The notes under the pieces are model-generated. The model was not told the origin of the DNA and ran no database searches. It saw only the letters and a program-made list of their open reading frames with translations. DNA of 22,848 nt from JBEBSD01 sp040394475. GTDB taxonomy: Bacteria > Bacteroidota > Bacteroidia > Cytophagales > Spirosomataceae. Both the position numbers and the translations under genes were made by a program. Location: NCBI GenBank assembly GCA_040394475.1, contig JBEBSD010000089.1, positions 1-22,848 of the forward strand. Reading direction: 5' to 3'. Of the stretch, positions 14,231 through 22,838 are shown one piece after another. Every line of letters begins with the position of its first letter. The first letter of the stretch is position 1.

Positions 14231-15031
14231 CTATTGCTTTTTCTGAAGGCGCATTACGGCAATATCGCCCATGATCAGGTTGAGCGTACCTCCGGCTACG
14301 CTGTACTTGTCCACCGTTTTGAGCGTCTTGAAAAAGACCGCTTCACCGTTCCCTTCGCACGCCATTTTTGTACTCGCCGCATCGGCAAACCGGATTGCGT
14401 TGCCCTCGATCACAAATGTGGTGCTGTACTGGTTGCAGCTGCCGGTGCCGGTAGCCCTGGTATCGGGGAGGTTAAAAGTGATAGTGGGCTTTTTGTCCGG
14501 GTACAGTCCCTCAAACGCGATCCGGGGGCCGGACACGTAATCCACTTCCCAGGTTCCGTTTAACTGAGAAGCTGCAGCCTCCTCTTCCTTCACCCACCGA
14601 AAACGTGCTAACGGCGCCATCCGGGCCTTATTGAGCGACAGCGTGTCCCCGTTGACCGTGAAATTATCCGCCTCCAGCAGTGCTTTGCCCAACTCCGTCT
14701 CCACCCACATCTCCTCGCAGGCCATCATAGTGGACATTCCCCGGGAGAATGCAATCCCGTTGCTCCCGGATAAGGTAAATTCACCCCCCATTCCGTTACA
14801 TCCCGCTGTTCCCGTGTACCGGCTATCGGTTGTATCCAATTGGAGGAAGGGCATCTTCCCGTTAATCGCGTCGGCAACCGGTTTCCCGTACAGCTCGGTC
14901 AGCTTCCATTTCTTACCTGTGATCACCATGGTTGTATCTCCGGAATGGCTATCCGTTCCTTTTTTTGAGGGATTGCAGGCAGCCTGAACCATCAGGCACG
15001 CCAGCATTGCAAATAAAACAGACTGGTTCAT
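14231..15031 (-). CDS. Lipoprotein with two META (HslJ-like) domains
   Basis: A 266-residue lipoprotein: the signal ends 'LMVQAAC' with Cys19 as the lipidated residue. Two META domains follow, about 36-147 and 157-264. Each carries the family pair of motifs: 'GTAGCNGMGGEF' (Cys78) with 'MSTMMACEE' (Cys105), and 'GTGSCNQYSTTF' (Cys199) with 'ASTKMACEG' (Cys225). The spacing (27 and 26 residues) and motif match show an internal duplication, and each cysteine pair may form a disulfide. META proteins such as HslJ are envelope proteins linked to stress or antibiotic tolerance; no specific role can be assigned. It is part of a minus-strand run of exported proteins. Confidence 0.88.
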   Translation of the reverse strand: MNQSVLFAMLACLMVQAACNPSKKGTDSHSGDTTMVITGKKWKLTELYGKPVADAINGKMPFLQLDTTDSRYTGTAGCNGMGGEFTLSGSNGIAFSRGMSTMMACEEMWVETELGKALLEADNFTVNGDTLSLNKARMAPLARFRWVKEEEAAASQLNGTWEVDYVSGPRIAFEGLYPDKKPTITFNLPDTRATGTGSCNQYSTTFVIEGNAIRFADAASTKMACEGNGEAVFFKTLKTVDKYSVAGGTLNLIMGDIAVMRLQKKQ

Positions 15032-15118
15032 GACAAGAGTTGAAATAGGTTTGAGATCGTTGCTCCTAAGCGGGGAACCGTTCTGCCGGGGTCCGACGCC
15101 GCTTGCTTAAACCGGTGC

Positions 15119-15820
15119 TTACCGGTACAGTTTCAGGTTTACCTTCCGTTTTACCGGTGAAACCTCCTTTAACCGGATGATGATTTCTTTCCCGTCCGGA
15201 AAAAAGGCATACTCCTCCAGCAGGATTTGCTGCAGCGGGACATCCGTGGGAAAATAAACCGGAAGCTTCGCATCCCCGTTCATATGATTAAAAAAAACAA
15301 CCGGTAAAAAATCAATCTTGGAATCGGCCACATAACGGGTAACTTTTTCAGAAGTTTTCAGGAATTGCACGGTATAGGCTTCCCCCGTAAACTGTGGAAG
15401 CCCTTTGTCATTTTCCGCAAAGCGCTTTTGCTTGTTTTCCTCCCTGTAATTCAATTTAAATTCTTCCAGTAACTGTGCATCCATTTTCCGGGCCTCCACC
15501 ATATCCGACACCTGTTCGGTAAGCCGCTTCTTCTCCCCCGTATGGTCTGTGTAGCAGATGAGGTACCGGCCGTCCGGCATTCCCACCATAAAATCGATCA
15601 TCTCGCTGGAACTTCCGTAGCTGTCGGTTGTAAAAAGCCAGGTGTCCGACCGGCTGTCGTGGTAGGCTGCAAACTCCCCCTTATGACCGTATGCATCCGC
15701 TTCCAGCCAGTCGTTTTGATACTCCCAGACCCACTTGCTGTTGAATGCTACCTTCTGAGCAAAACATACCGGGCCGCTCCACACGATCAGCACTCCCACT
15801 AACATCATTAACCCTCGCAT
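15119..15820 (-). CDS. Secreted protein of unknown function
   Basis: A 233-residue protein that I do not recognise. It has a clear signal peptide ('MLVGVLIVWSGPVCFAQ', cleavage near residue 22). The mature part is mixed alpha/beta: an aromatic start 'NSKWVWEYQNDWLEADAYGHKGEF', a charged helix around 101-140 ('LTEQVSDMVEARKMDAQLLEEF'), then 'LPVVFFNHMNGDAKLPVYFPTDV' and a basic C-terminus ending 'NLKLYR'. No catalytic motif, lipobox or C-terminal sorting domain is seen. It is 30 bp downstream of the alpha/beta-hydrolase gene on the same strand, so probably co-transcribed with it. Confidence 0.75.
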   Translation of the reverse strand: MRGLMMLVGVLIVWSGPVCFAQKVAFNSKWVWEYQNDWLEADAYGHKGEFAAYHDSRSDTWLFTTDSYGSSSEMIDFMVGMPDGRYLICYTDHTGEKKRLTEQVSDMVEARKMDAQLLEEFKLNYREENKQKRFAENDKGLPQFTGEAYTVQFLKTSEKVTRYVADSKIDFLPVVFFNHMNGDAKLPVYFPTDVPLQQILLEEYAFFPDGKEIIIRLKEVSPVKRKVNLKLYR

Positions 15821-15850
15821 ATCCTGTCGTTTACCAATCTATAACCAGGC

Positions 15851-16774
15851 TTACCGCATATAGCCTCTTGCCTTCAGCCACACTTCCAGTGCCCCGGGCC
15901 ATCCGGCCAGCGACCCTTTCCCGTCAGTGCGTAATCCGTACCCGTGTCCGCCTGTCGGATAAAAATGGGCTTCAGCCGGAATATTGTATTTCTTCAACGC
16001 CAGGAAATACTGGATGCTGTTTTCCACGGGCACCGACTTGTCATCCTGTGAATGTACCAAAAAAGCAGGCGGTGTTTGTTCATTCACCTGCAGCTCATTG
16101 GAATAATAGTCGACCAGGGTCCGCGTACTGTCAGGCCCCAGGAGGTTTTTCCGGGATCCGATATGCGTATTCAACTGGGAAAATGTAATTACCGGGTACA
16201 TGAGAATCGAAAAATCCGGTTTGGCGTCCCCGGTTCCCTGCTCTCCCCGGAAGTAATGGGTAGACAGCGTAGCCGCCAGGTGCCCGCCTGCAGAAAAGCC
16301 CATCACGCCAATTTTATCCGGGGCAATCCCCCAGGCAGATGCGTTTTCCCGGATCATCTTCATGGCCTGCATGGCATCCATCAGCGGTACTTCATGCTGG
16401 CGGGTCATCGCTTTCGGATTTGGGAGGCGGTATTTCAGGACAATCCCCGCAATTCCCCGCTCATTGAACCATTTGGCCAGATCGCTGCCCTCATGACTCG
16501 CGGCCAGGATGGCGTAACCGCCGCCGGGGCAAATCAGAACAGCCGCACCGGTCGCCTTGCTTTTTTCCGGTAAAAACACCTGGATAGTCGGAACGGTTAC
16601 CCCACTGATCCGGAGAATACCACTGGCATCCGTTTCCGATTTTTCCGTCACCGAATTTGGAATCGCATTGGGAATTTTCCCTTCCGGCCAAAGCGGCAGT
16701 TCCGTATTCTGGGCTCTTGCAGCCAACGATACAAACATCAAAAGATTAGCTAAAACAATAAATTTCTTTTTCAC
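15851..16774 (-). CDS. Secreted alpha/beta hydrolase (carbohydrate-esterase-like)
   Basis: A 307-residue exported esterase-like enzyme with a signal peptide ending 'SLAARAQ'. The start is a GTG at 16774; the next methionine (residue 13) would destroy the signal. It has the oxyanion-loop motif 'CPGGGY' (about 82-87), the nucleophile elbow GFSAGG (Ser161), the acid in 'HSQDDKSVP' (probably Asp245) and His277 in 'TGGHGYG'. This arrangement is common in Bacteroidota xylan/acetyl esterases of the BD-FAE or Axe type, often written 'alpha/beta hydrolase'. A role in deacetylating plant polysaccharide is plausible but not shown. It follows the S9 peptidase gene (84-bp gap) and precedes the unknown secreted gene by 30 bp. 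Confidence 0.88.
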   Translation of the reverse strand: MKKKFIVLANLLMFVSLAARAQNTELPLWPEGKIPNAIPNSVTEKSETDASGILRISGVTVPTIQVFLPEKSKATGAAVLICPGGGYAILAASHEGSDLAKWFNERGIAGIVLKYRLPNPKAMTRQHEVPLMDAMQAMKMIRENASAWGIAPDKIGVMGFSAGGHLAATLSTHYFRGEQGTGDAKPDFSILMYPVITFSQLNTHIGSRKNLLGPDSTRTLVDYYSNELQVNEQTPPAFLVHSQDDKSVPVENSIQYFLALKKYNIPAEAHFYPTGGHGYGLRTDGKGSLAGWPGALEVWLKARGYMR

Positions 16775-16858
16775 CGTACAATTCTAATTGATTCTTCTTT
16801 ATTAAAGCAAAAAAAACACATACATACCCGGTTTGCTACCGGTTGGACCAGCCTTTGC

Positions 16859-19216
16859 TCACATTTCCTCAAACAGCTTCAGAATCCGCTTATATTCATC
16901 GGTCCATGAAGAGGCTTCCGTAAACCCGTGATCTTCCAGCGGATAGACGGCCAGTTCCCAGTTGTCTTTTCCCAATTCGATTAACCGCTGCGCCAGCCTG
17001 ACCACATCCTGGAAATGCACATTCACATCAATCATGCCATGACAAATCAACAACTTCCCTTTCAACCCGGCTGCATGGTAAATAGGCGAGCTTCTGCGGT
17101 ACGCCAAACTATCGGTAGCAGGTTCGTTCAGAATATTGGCCGTATAGGGATGATTATAAGCCGACCAGTCGGTTACCGGTCGTAAAGCAGCTCCAGCCGC
17201 AAAAATCCCCGGAGCGGTAAACTGGGCCATCAGGGTAATAAACCCGCCGTAAGATCCGCCGTAAATACCAATCCTGTCCGGATTGATCCGATAGTTTTCG
17301 ACCAGCCAGCGCGCGCCGTCGACGTTATCGGACAAGTCCTTTCCACCCATATGCCGGTAAATACCGGTACGCCAATCCCGACCATAGCCCGAGCTGGCCC
17401 TGAAATCCATATCCAGGACGGTATAGCCTTTATCTGCCAGCAGGTTATGAAACATGTACTCCCGGAAATACTGGCTCCACCATTTGTGGGCATTTTGCAG
17501 GTAACCGGCGCCATGAACAAAAATAACGGCTTTCCCGTTAGACCGTACAGGTTCATAGACCCTTGCATAAACAGATGCGCCATCCGAAGCAGGGATGGTG
17601 ACCACTTTGGGCTTTCGCCAGGGATAGGAACGAAATTCTTCCGTAACCGATTCTGTTACCCGTGTCAGGGTGAGCTGCGGCGTATTGGGTGCTACAAACA
17701 ACTCCCATGGCGTATTGCTGTTGGAATACCGGATAGCGACTTTGCTTTCGTCGGGTGAAAGGGTCACCTCGTGGGCGCCCTCCTGCGTAGTAAGCCTGAC
17801 AGGCGGTCCTCCCGTAACCGGCATTTTATAAAAATGCTGCTCTCCCGGATGTACCTCGTTGGTAATCAGGTAAAAATGCTGTTTATCATTGGAAAGCCAG
17901 GCTTGCTGTACCTCAAATTTGCCGGAAGTAAGCGCTGTTTTTTTGCCCGTAGTCAGCTCCACGGTATACAGATGCGAGTAACCGCTTTCCTCACTCTGGT
18001 AATACAGCAGCTCCTCCCGGATCCAACCCAGGTTTCCGCCGGACATCGCCCCGCCGGTTCCCGGACCTCCGATCCAGGCCTCATCCCGTTGGCGGTCCAG
18101 CAAGGTCAGGCTCAGATCGGATAATTGCAATGCCATTATCCAGCGATCCTTGTTGTCCTGAGAGCGTACCACGACTACAGCATGCTTTCCTCCCGGCGAG
18201 TAAAAAGGTCCGGTGAAGTATACCTCCCGCTCCTTCTGCTTCCGGGCGGTATCCCGCTCCGGGTAGTCCCTGAGATAATCGGGTTGCTCGTAAATACCCG
18301 GCACGTTCGCAACAGGCACCTTCCGGGTGGTATCCTTGCCCCTGTCGTACACCCAGAATTCATAGGAGCCCGGCGGGGCGCCCACCTTGGTCCGGGTGGT
18401 AAGGTTTTCCGTAAAACCCGAATCCGTCACATAATTGGGGACGATCGCTGTTTTGCCGGTTTTAGGAGTTTGAACCAGGGAATACGTAACATAGCCGAGA
18501 TCCGGGCTGATCCGGAGATGCTGTACTTTTTTTTCTCCCAGGTAGATTTCCCGGGGGCGCTCCGGCTTTAACAGTTTTGTGTAGACTTCCCCGGCATCCT
18601 TCTTTTCCTTTCGTTCTTTAAGGATTTCAAACAGGCTGAGCTGATCGCTTCTGAGCCATTCTTCCTGCTTATTCCCCTTGAGATCCTCTTTTTTTGAACC
18701 TTCCCTGAAATCGGTATACTGCGTGTTCAGTCCGTTGGCCAGGTTCATTCCAAACAGGTTTCCGTCACGGATGAATACCACCTGCGATTCGTCGCCACTG
18801 AAAACAGGCTGACTTTCGGCGGCCACGGTATTGGTGAGCTGCTGTACCGTATTGTTCCGGCAATCGGCTAAAAAAAGATCCCCGTTTTTGGCGTACACTT
18901 TTAAGGTGCGTGCCCGGTTATACACCCCGTTGTCCGGGAGTTTTTTCTGTTCAGCCCACCCTACTTTGGTGATTTTACGGGTTGCAACAGCATACGCATA
19001 CAGCGAATCCACTTTGTTTTTATCCGGATTCCAGTTAAAATACAGCACCTGTGAATCCTCCGACCAGCGAATCGCAGCCGGTGAAGTCCCCATCCACAGG
19101 TTTGGGTCGCGCATGATTTTCTCAACCGAAAGCGGCGCTATATCCTGGCCGGACAGGGTTGTCCCCATCAGGAAACCCGTAACGATCAACCATCCTTTCA
19201 GAACCTTCATAAGCAT
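16859..19216 (-). CDS. S9-family prolyl oligopeptidase / dipeptidyl-peptidase-IV-like protein
   Basis: A 785-residue exported serine peptidase. A signal peptide (about 1-24) is followed by a beta-propeller of WD/TolB-like strands (about 30-520; 'AAIRWSEDSQVLYFNW', 'VFSGDESQVVFIRDGNLF', 'EVTLSPDESKVAIRYS'). The C-terminal alpha/beta-hydrolase domain (about 545-785) has the triad Ser655 in GGSYGG, Asp730 in 'GMIDVNVHFQD' and His763 in 'EDHGFTE'. S9 enzymes of this shape cleave peptides, often after proline, in the periplasm. An alternative ATG at 19210 is possible. The gene is 23 bp downstream of the methyltransferase gene, so the two are likely co-transcribed. Confidence 0.93.
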   Translation of the reverse strand: MLMKVLKGWLIVTGFLMGTTLSGQDIAPLSVEKIMRDPNLWMGTSPAAIRWSEDSQVLYFNWNPDKNKVDSLYAYAVATRKITKVGWAEQKKLPDNGVYNRARTLKVYAKNGDLFLADCRNNTVQQLTNTVAAESQPVFSGDESQVVFIRDGNLFGMNLANGLNTQYTDFREGSKKEDLKGNKQEEWLRSDQLSLFEILKERKEKKDAGEVYTKLLKPERPREIYLGEKKVQHLRISPDLGYVTYSLVQTPKTGKTAIVPNYVTDSGFTENLTTRTKVGAPPGSYEFWVYDRGKDTTRKVPVANVPGIYEQPDYLRDYPERDTARKQKEREVYFTGPFYSPGGKHAVVVVRSQDNKDRWIMALQLSDLSLTLLDRQRDEAWIGGPGTGGAMSGGNLGWIREELLYYQSEESGYSHLYTVELTTGKKTALTSGKFEVQQAWLSNDKQHFYLITNEVHPGEQHFYKMPVTGGPPVRLTTQEGAHEVTLSPDESKVAIRYSNSNTPWELFVAPNTPQLTLTRVTESVTEEFRSYPWRKPKVVTIPASDGASVYARVYEPVRSNGKAVIFVHGAGYLQNAHKWWSQYFREYMFHNLLADKGYTVLDMDFRASSGYGRDWRTGIYRHMGGKDLSDNVDGARWLVENYRINPDRIGIYGGSYGGFITLMAQFTAPGIFAAGAALRPVTDWSAYNHPYTANILNEPATDSLAYRRSSPIYHAAGLKGKLLICHGMIDVNVHFQDVVRLAQRLIELGKDNWELAVYPLEDHGFTEASSWTDEYKRILKLFEEM

Positions 19217-19239
19217 TGACCTGCCGAATTAATACATTG

Positions 19240-19983
19240 TTATGTTTTAGCTGTCAGCACAATATAGGGAGAAAATGCACGGGTTTCCAGGGGAATCAGT
19301 TTGGAAAACACTTTCAGCGGAAACCAGACCAGTTTCAGGAATGCCTTCACCCACCAGGGATGTTCACGGATGTTCTCCAGCCACAGCATAAACCCGCCAT
19401 GATAACACACGGAAATCTCTTTCAACCCTAGTTCCGCACTGCTTTTCCTCAGGAATTCCAGGTCCATCGACTGTATATAATGCCTGGCATAATTCTCCGG
19501 ATCAAACGTTCGCTGAAACCAGCCGTTCAGCCCTCTGAAATTGGGCAGGCTGATAAACAAACTTCCGCCAGGACGCAGAAACACAAGGTGCCGGGCAATG
19601 ATTGCTTTGGTATCGGTGAAATGCTCGATCAATCCGTTCGACATCACGCAATCGTATTGCTCGTCCGCCGCTGCCGTAAAAAGATCCGTCTCGAGGACGT
19701 GTATCGTTCCTTTTTCTAATCCGTTGGCAGCTTCGAGCTGATGCAGCAGCCCTTCATGGACGACGAAATCCAGCAGCGTAGCCTGCACGTTTAAATTTTT
19801 CCGGACCCACACCGAATAATATCCCGGAAATCCGCCCACCTCCAACAGGGTATGGACGTTTTCCCGACCTATTTGTGCTTTTAGCAGGGAAAGCATGGGG
19901 TAGTTTTCCGGAACCGTCACAATAAGGTCCTCTTTATGTTCCCAATAGGCTAACCAAAAATCTCTGTCTGTCAGGTTGTTCAT
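19240..19983 (-). CDS. Class I SAM-dependent methyltransferase
   Basis: A 247-residue cytoplasmic protein with a Rossmann-type methyltransferase core. Motif I is 'TLLEVGGFPGYYSVWV' (about 45-60), where the usual acidic-x-Gly-x-Gly loop reads EVGGFPG. An acidic strand end is seen at 'ATLLDFVV', motif IV at 'DCVMSNGLIEHFTD' and motif VI at 'LRPGGSLFISLPNF'. The C-terminal part is amphipathic and aromatic ('WWVKAFLKLVWFPLKVF') and may contact the membrane. It lies between a glycosyltransferase gene upstream and the S9 peptidase gene downstream. Because of the neighbouring flippase and glycosyltransferase, a role in glycan or lipid methylation is plausible, but the substrate is unknown. Confidence 0.85.
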   Translation of the reverse strand: MNNLTDRDFWLAYWEHKEDLIVTVPENYPMLSLLKAQIGRENVHTLLEVGGFPGYYSVWVRKNLNVQATLLDFVVHEGLLHQLEAANGLEKGTIHVLETDLFTAAADEQYDCVMSNGLIEHFTDTKAIIARHLVFLRPGGSLFISLPNFRGLNGWFQRTFDPENYARHYIQSMDLEFLRKSSAELGLKEISVCYHGGFMLWLENIREHPWWVKAFLKLVWFPLKVFSKLIPLETRAFSPYIVLTAKT

Positions 19984-20069
19984 TTGTCATTTTAAGTTAT
20001 GACCGTGGTGCATTGACGGGGATTTTAGAATGACACACGCCCTGCCCCGGTGAGCCTGTCCGCGGTACC

Positions 20070-20975
20070 TCACCAGGGACTGATCTGATAGTTGATATAA
20101 TTTTTCAACTTTACTAACCAGCGCATCTGGTAAAAACGGGCAAACGCGCTGATTACGGTCTCCTCCGGAGCGAGGGCCGGATCTGCCGCAACTGCTCCGG
20201 TATGGAGCGCCCCCTCGTACTCCCGTGTACTGAATGTAAAATTAGTCCCTGTGCCGTCGGTACCGATATTACGGATTTTCGAACGGACCGGATACACCCC
20301 GTATGCGTTATGCAGCGAATGCGCCAGCGCCCAGCGTATTGCCCAGGAATCAATGACTCCCCGCTGCTGCTTCACCAGCATCGGCCACAAATCCTCACCT
20401 CCTTTTACAAACGCCTTTTTCAAGGCCGGATCCGCCAGCAACCTGCGGTAGGCGTTTGAAGACCAGTCCACCCGCTCCCACCGGTCGGCCCAGGTTCCCC
20501 ATCCCCAGGAGCTGGCGCGCGGAGCGAGGTACAGGTCCTTTTTATAGGAAGACGGCAGACTCACCTGCGGGGCGTAGCCCGTCACCGAAAAAATATCCGT
20601 CCGGGTAGCGTACACCTCCAGCAGCTCATTCATAAACGTTAAAAAATCCGGGGTTGTCACGATATCATCTTCTACCACAATGACTTTACCATGCAATGCG
20701 ATTATTTGGGTAACACCCGCAATCACCGATGCGGCAAGCCCTTTATTAACAGGCGATTCGTACACGGTGACGCTCTTAAAACCATGGATCCCTTTGATGT
20801 ATTCCCTGACCGCCTTCACCTCCCCCGCCGCCGACATCTTTTTCGGACCGTCCGAGAATACAATTAACCGGCTCCTGCCGGCCAGTGTATTCCGCTGAAG
20901 CGCCGCTACCGTCTGACGCACATGTGCGGGCCGGTTATAGCAAAAAAGAACGATAGGCGCATAAGGGTCACTCAT
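20070..20975 (-). CDS. Glycosyltransferase (GT-A fold, GT2-like)
   Basis: A 301-residue protein beginning MSDPYAPIVLFCYNRPAHVRQT, the nucleotide-sugar-binding start of this glycosyltransferase group. Also present are 'LIVFSDGPKK', the DxD-equivalent 'VVEDDIV' (Glu102-Asp104, metal/UDP-sugar binding), and the acceptor-side block 'RASSWGWGTWADRWERVDW'. It probably adds a sugar to a surface glycan. The frame is open to 21032, but a good -7 promoter box (20999-21006) lies inside that extension, and family proteins start near the LFCYNRP motif, so the ATG at 20975 is preferred. It is transcribed divergently from the flippase gene and 86 bp upstream of the methyltransferase gene. Confidence 0.88.
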   Translation of the reverse strand: MSDPYAPIVLFCYNRPAHVRQTVAALQRNTLAGRSRLIVFSDGPKKMSAAGEVKAVREYIKGIHGFKSVTVYESPVNKGLAASVIAGVTQIIALHGKVIVVEDDIVTTPDFLTFMNELLEVYATRTDIFSVTGYAPQVSLPSSYKKDLYLAPRASSWGWGTWADRWERVDWSSNAYRRLLADPALKKAFVKGGEDLWPMLVKQQRGVIDSWAIRWALAHSLHNAYGVYPVRSKIRNIGTDGTGTNFTFSTREYEGALHTGAVAADPALAPEETVISAFARFYQMRWLVKLKNYINYQISPW

Positions 20976-20998
20976 AACTTTTCCCGGTAAATGGTCGC

Positions 20999-21006
20999 CA
21001 AACTTA
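20999..21006 (-). promoter_or_regulatory. Candidate -7 promoter box for the glycosyltransferase
   Basis: The minus strand reads TAAGTTTG, matching TAnnTTTG. Transcription would begin near 20992, about 18 nt before the ATG at 20975, which supports that start over the one at 21032. A -33 element is not clear. Confidence 0.45.
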
Positions 21007-21102
21007 CTAAATCTCCCGTAATTTCTACCCATCGGCCCGCCGCCGCCGACACTTCCTGCCTTGCTGAAGTGACATCGTTGCGAGGTACGGAACTTTTTTG
21101 AC

Positions 21103-21110
21103 TATTTTTG
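21103..21110 (+). promoter_or_regulatory. Candidate -7 promoter box for the flippase transcript
   Basis: TATTTTTG matches TAnnTTTG and would start transcription near 21115, leaving a leader of about 210 nt before the flippase GTG. That leader contains the 24-nt hairpin at 21216-21239. The long leader could matter for control, or the true promoter may lie closer. Confidence 0.4.
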
Positions 21111-21215
21111 AACCATGAAAGCAGCCAGTAGTACCGGAATACCAGCGAGAATGCTCCCACCTTTAGCAGCGTCATGTCTGCAATACACTGACAGGGACCA
21201 GCTATCAACGGCTCC

Positions 21216-21239
21216 ATGGTCTGTGTCCCCACAGACCAT
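21216..21239 (-). repeat. 24-nt perfect hairpin, copy 2
   Basis: The arms ATGGTCTGTG and CACAGACCAT pair perfectly around four loop bases (TCCC on plus, GGGA on minus). Read on the minus strand it matches the hairpin at 5258-5281 in 19 of 24 positions. Four of the five differences form two compensated base pairs, and the fifth is in the loop. There is no T-run after it on either strand. Confidence 0.75.
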
Positions 21240-21326
21240 CTTATTGCCACCCGGACTGCAGCCTGTGACGGCACCCTCTACGGTAGTCGGCGGTAAAAGA
21301 CGATTCACAGCTATCAAGCCTATTTC

Positions 21327-22838
21327 GTGGGAATAATCATCAGACAAAGCCTGAAAGCGGGAATTGGATTTTACCTGGGGGTGCTCATAGGCATCATCAA
21401 TCAAATGTATGTTTCCACCCGATTTTTATCGGTAGAGGAACTGGCTCTGTCCCGCCTTTTGTTTGAGAATGCGTTACTGTTCGCCGCCTTTGCCCACCTG
21501 GGCACTCCTTTTATAGCTGATAAATTTTTTGCATTTTTTCGCAAGGATGAAGAAAAGCACAACGGGATTCTCCCTTTCCTGCTGCTGCTGCCCTTTGTGG
21601 GAGGCCTGGTTTTTGCAATTCTTTATTTTGTTTTCACACCCCAGATTAAAAACTATTTCGGAGAGCAATCGCCTAAGGTGCTGCAGTATCACTACCTCGT
21701 GGTTCCGATTACCTTATTCTGGAGTTATATCAACGTCCTGGAAGCCTATTGCCGCAACAATGCCCGGATTGCCGTTCCCAATTTCATCCGGGAGGTCTAC
21801 CTGCGGCTTACCAACATGCTCCTGGTCCTGATGCTCGGTGTGGGCTGGATCAACTTCGACTGGATGATTTACCTGATGGTGGCCTCTTACGGACTCGCTG
21901 TTGTCCTGCTGGTTGTGTACATCCATCACCTGGGCAAATGGTACTGGCGGGCGCCTGTCCGATCGGTTCTGTCACCGGCCTTACTCGGGCAAATGCTGCG
22001 CTTTGGCGGCTTTACGCTTTTAGGCGGCATCGGGGCCAACCTGATGCTGTTTATCGACCGGACGATGCTTGCCGGGGAACACGGGCTCCACAGCACCGGT
22101 ATTTTTATCATAGCCGCCTATATCGCAGGAATCATTGAGATCCCCCGGAAAGCCATCTCCCAGATCTCCATTCCCCTGTTGTCGGAAGCGCTCACCCGGA
22201 ACGACATTCCGCAGGTAAAAACACTGGCCCAAAAATCGGCGATCAACCAATTGCTGGTAGGCGGCCTTTTCTTTTTGGTTATCTGGACCAACATTGATGC
22301 CATTTTCACCCTTATCCCGAAAGGCGATATTTACCGGGAAGGCAAATATGTCGTGCTTTTTCTCGCGCTGGTAAAAGTATTTGACATCGGAACGGGGCTT
22401 AACAATGAGATCATCCTGTATTCCCGTTACTTTCGGTGGACCACCTTGTTTATTGTTACGGGTGCGGTGATTTCTTTCGGGCTCAATTTCTGGCTCATCC
22501 CGCTTTACGGGTTTACCGGAGCTGCTTTTGCAACCGCCGCCACGACTTTGCTCTATTCACTGATCCGCCTGGGATTTGTCTGGAAAAAATTCCAGGTGCT
22601 TTCCCTGTCAGCGAAAACCTTACAGACCGCCTTACTCCTGGCCGGTATTTACCTGGTGGTAGCTTTTATCCCTGTCCCGACGGGGACTTTACTGGCCACC
22701 TTACTGGCCATTGCCGGAAAGTCGCTGCTGGCCCTTCTGCTCTTTACTTTTTTCACCTTGTTCTTCCGGCTTTCGGAAGACCTCAATCTCCTCTATGAAA
22801 AAGCGCTGGAAATGCTGCGGTTAAGGTGGCGGAAGTAG
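21327..22838 (+). CDS. Wzx-type oligosaccharide flippase
   Basis: A 503-residue polytopic membrane protein with about 12-14 helices, of the polysaccharide-biosynthesis/MVF superfamily that flips lipid-linked oligosaccharides across the inner membrane. The N-terminus 'GIIIRQSLKAGIGFYLGVLIGIINQMYV' is the conserved start of this family in Bacteroidota, so the GTG at 21327 is chosen as start; no upstream ATG in frame fits. A mid-protein block, 'LRFGGFTLLGGIGANLMLFIDRTMLA', and 'YGFTGAAFATAATTLLYSLIRL' are also typical. The C-terminus is basic (LRLRWRK). With the divergent glycosyltransferase and methyltransferase it suggests a surface-glycan locus extending beyond the right edge. Confidence 0.92.
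   Translation: MGIIIRQSLKAGIGFYLGVLIGIINQMYVSTRFLSVEELALSRLLFENALLFAAFAHLGTPFIADKFFAFFRKDEEKHNGILPFLLLLPFVGGLVFAILYFVFTPQIKNYFGEQSPKVLQYHYLVVPITLFWSYINVLEAYCRNNARIAVPNFIREVYLRLTNMLLVLMLGVGWINFDWMIYLMVASYGLAVVLLVVYIHHLGKWYWRAPVRSVLSPALLGQMLRFGGFTLLGGIGANLMLFIDRTMLAGEHGLHSTGIFIIAAYIAGIIEIPRKAISQISIPLLSEALTRNDIPQVKTLAQKSAINQLLVGGLFFLVIWTNIDAIFTLIPKGDIYREGKYVVLFLALVKVFDIGTGLNNEIILYSRYFRWTTLFIVTGAVISFGLNFWLIPLYGFTGAAFATAATTLLYSLIRLGFVWKKFQVLSLSAKTLQTALLLAGIYLVVAFIPVPTGTLLATLLAIAGKSLLALLLFTFFTLFFRLSEDLNLLYEKALEMLRLRWRK

Larger units (their letters stand above)
20976..21326. other. Divergent intergenic region between glycosyltransferase and flippase
   Basis: This 351-bp stretch carries promoter-like boxes for both flanking genes (20999-21006 on minus, 21103-21110 on plus) and a perfect 24-nt hairpin at 21216-21239. 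A plus-strand frame from an ATG at 21115 to a stop at 21334-21336 overlaps the flippase start by 10 bp. Its 73-residue product looks like nothing I know and has no membrane or domain signature, so I do not call it a gene. Confidence 0.6.

Noticed and set aside
20976..21032. Longer start for the glycosyltransferase at 21032
   Set aside because: The extension contains a promoter-like -7 box and lies before the conserved N-terminal motif.
21115..21336. 73-residue protein-coding gene upstream of the flippase
   Set aside because: No recognisable domain, signal or membrane segment; it contains the palindromic hairpin and is more likely leader sequence. Kept as a finding about a possible leader.
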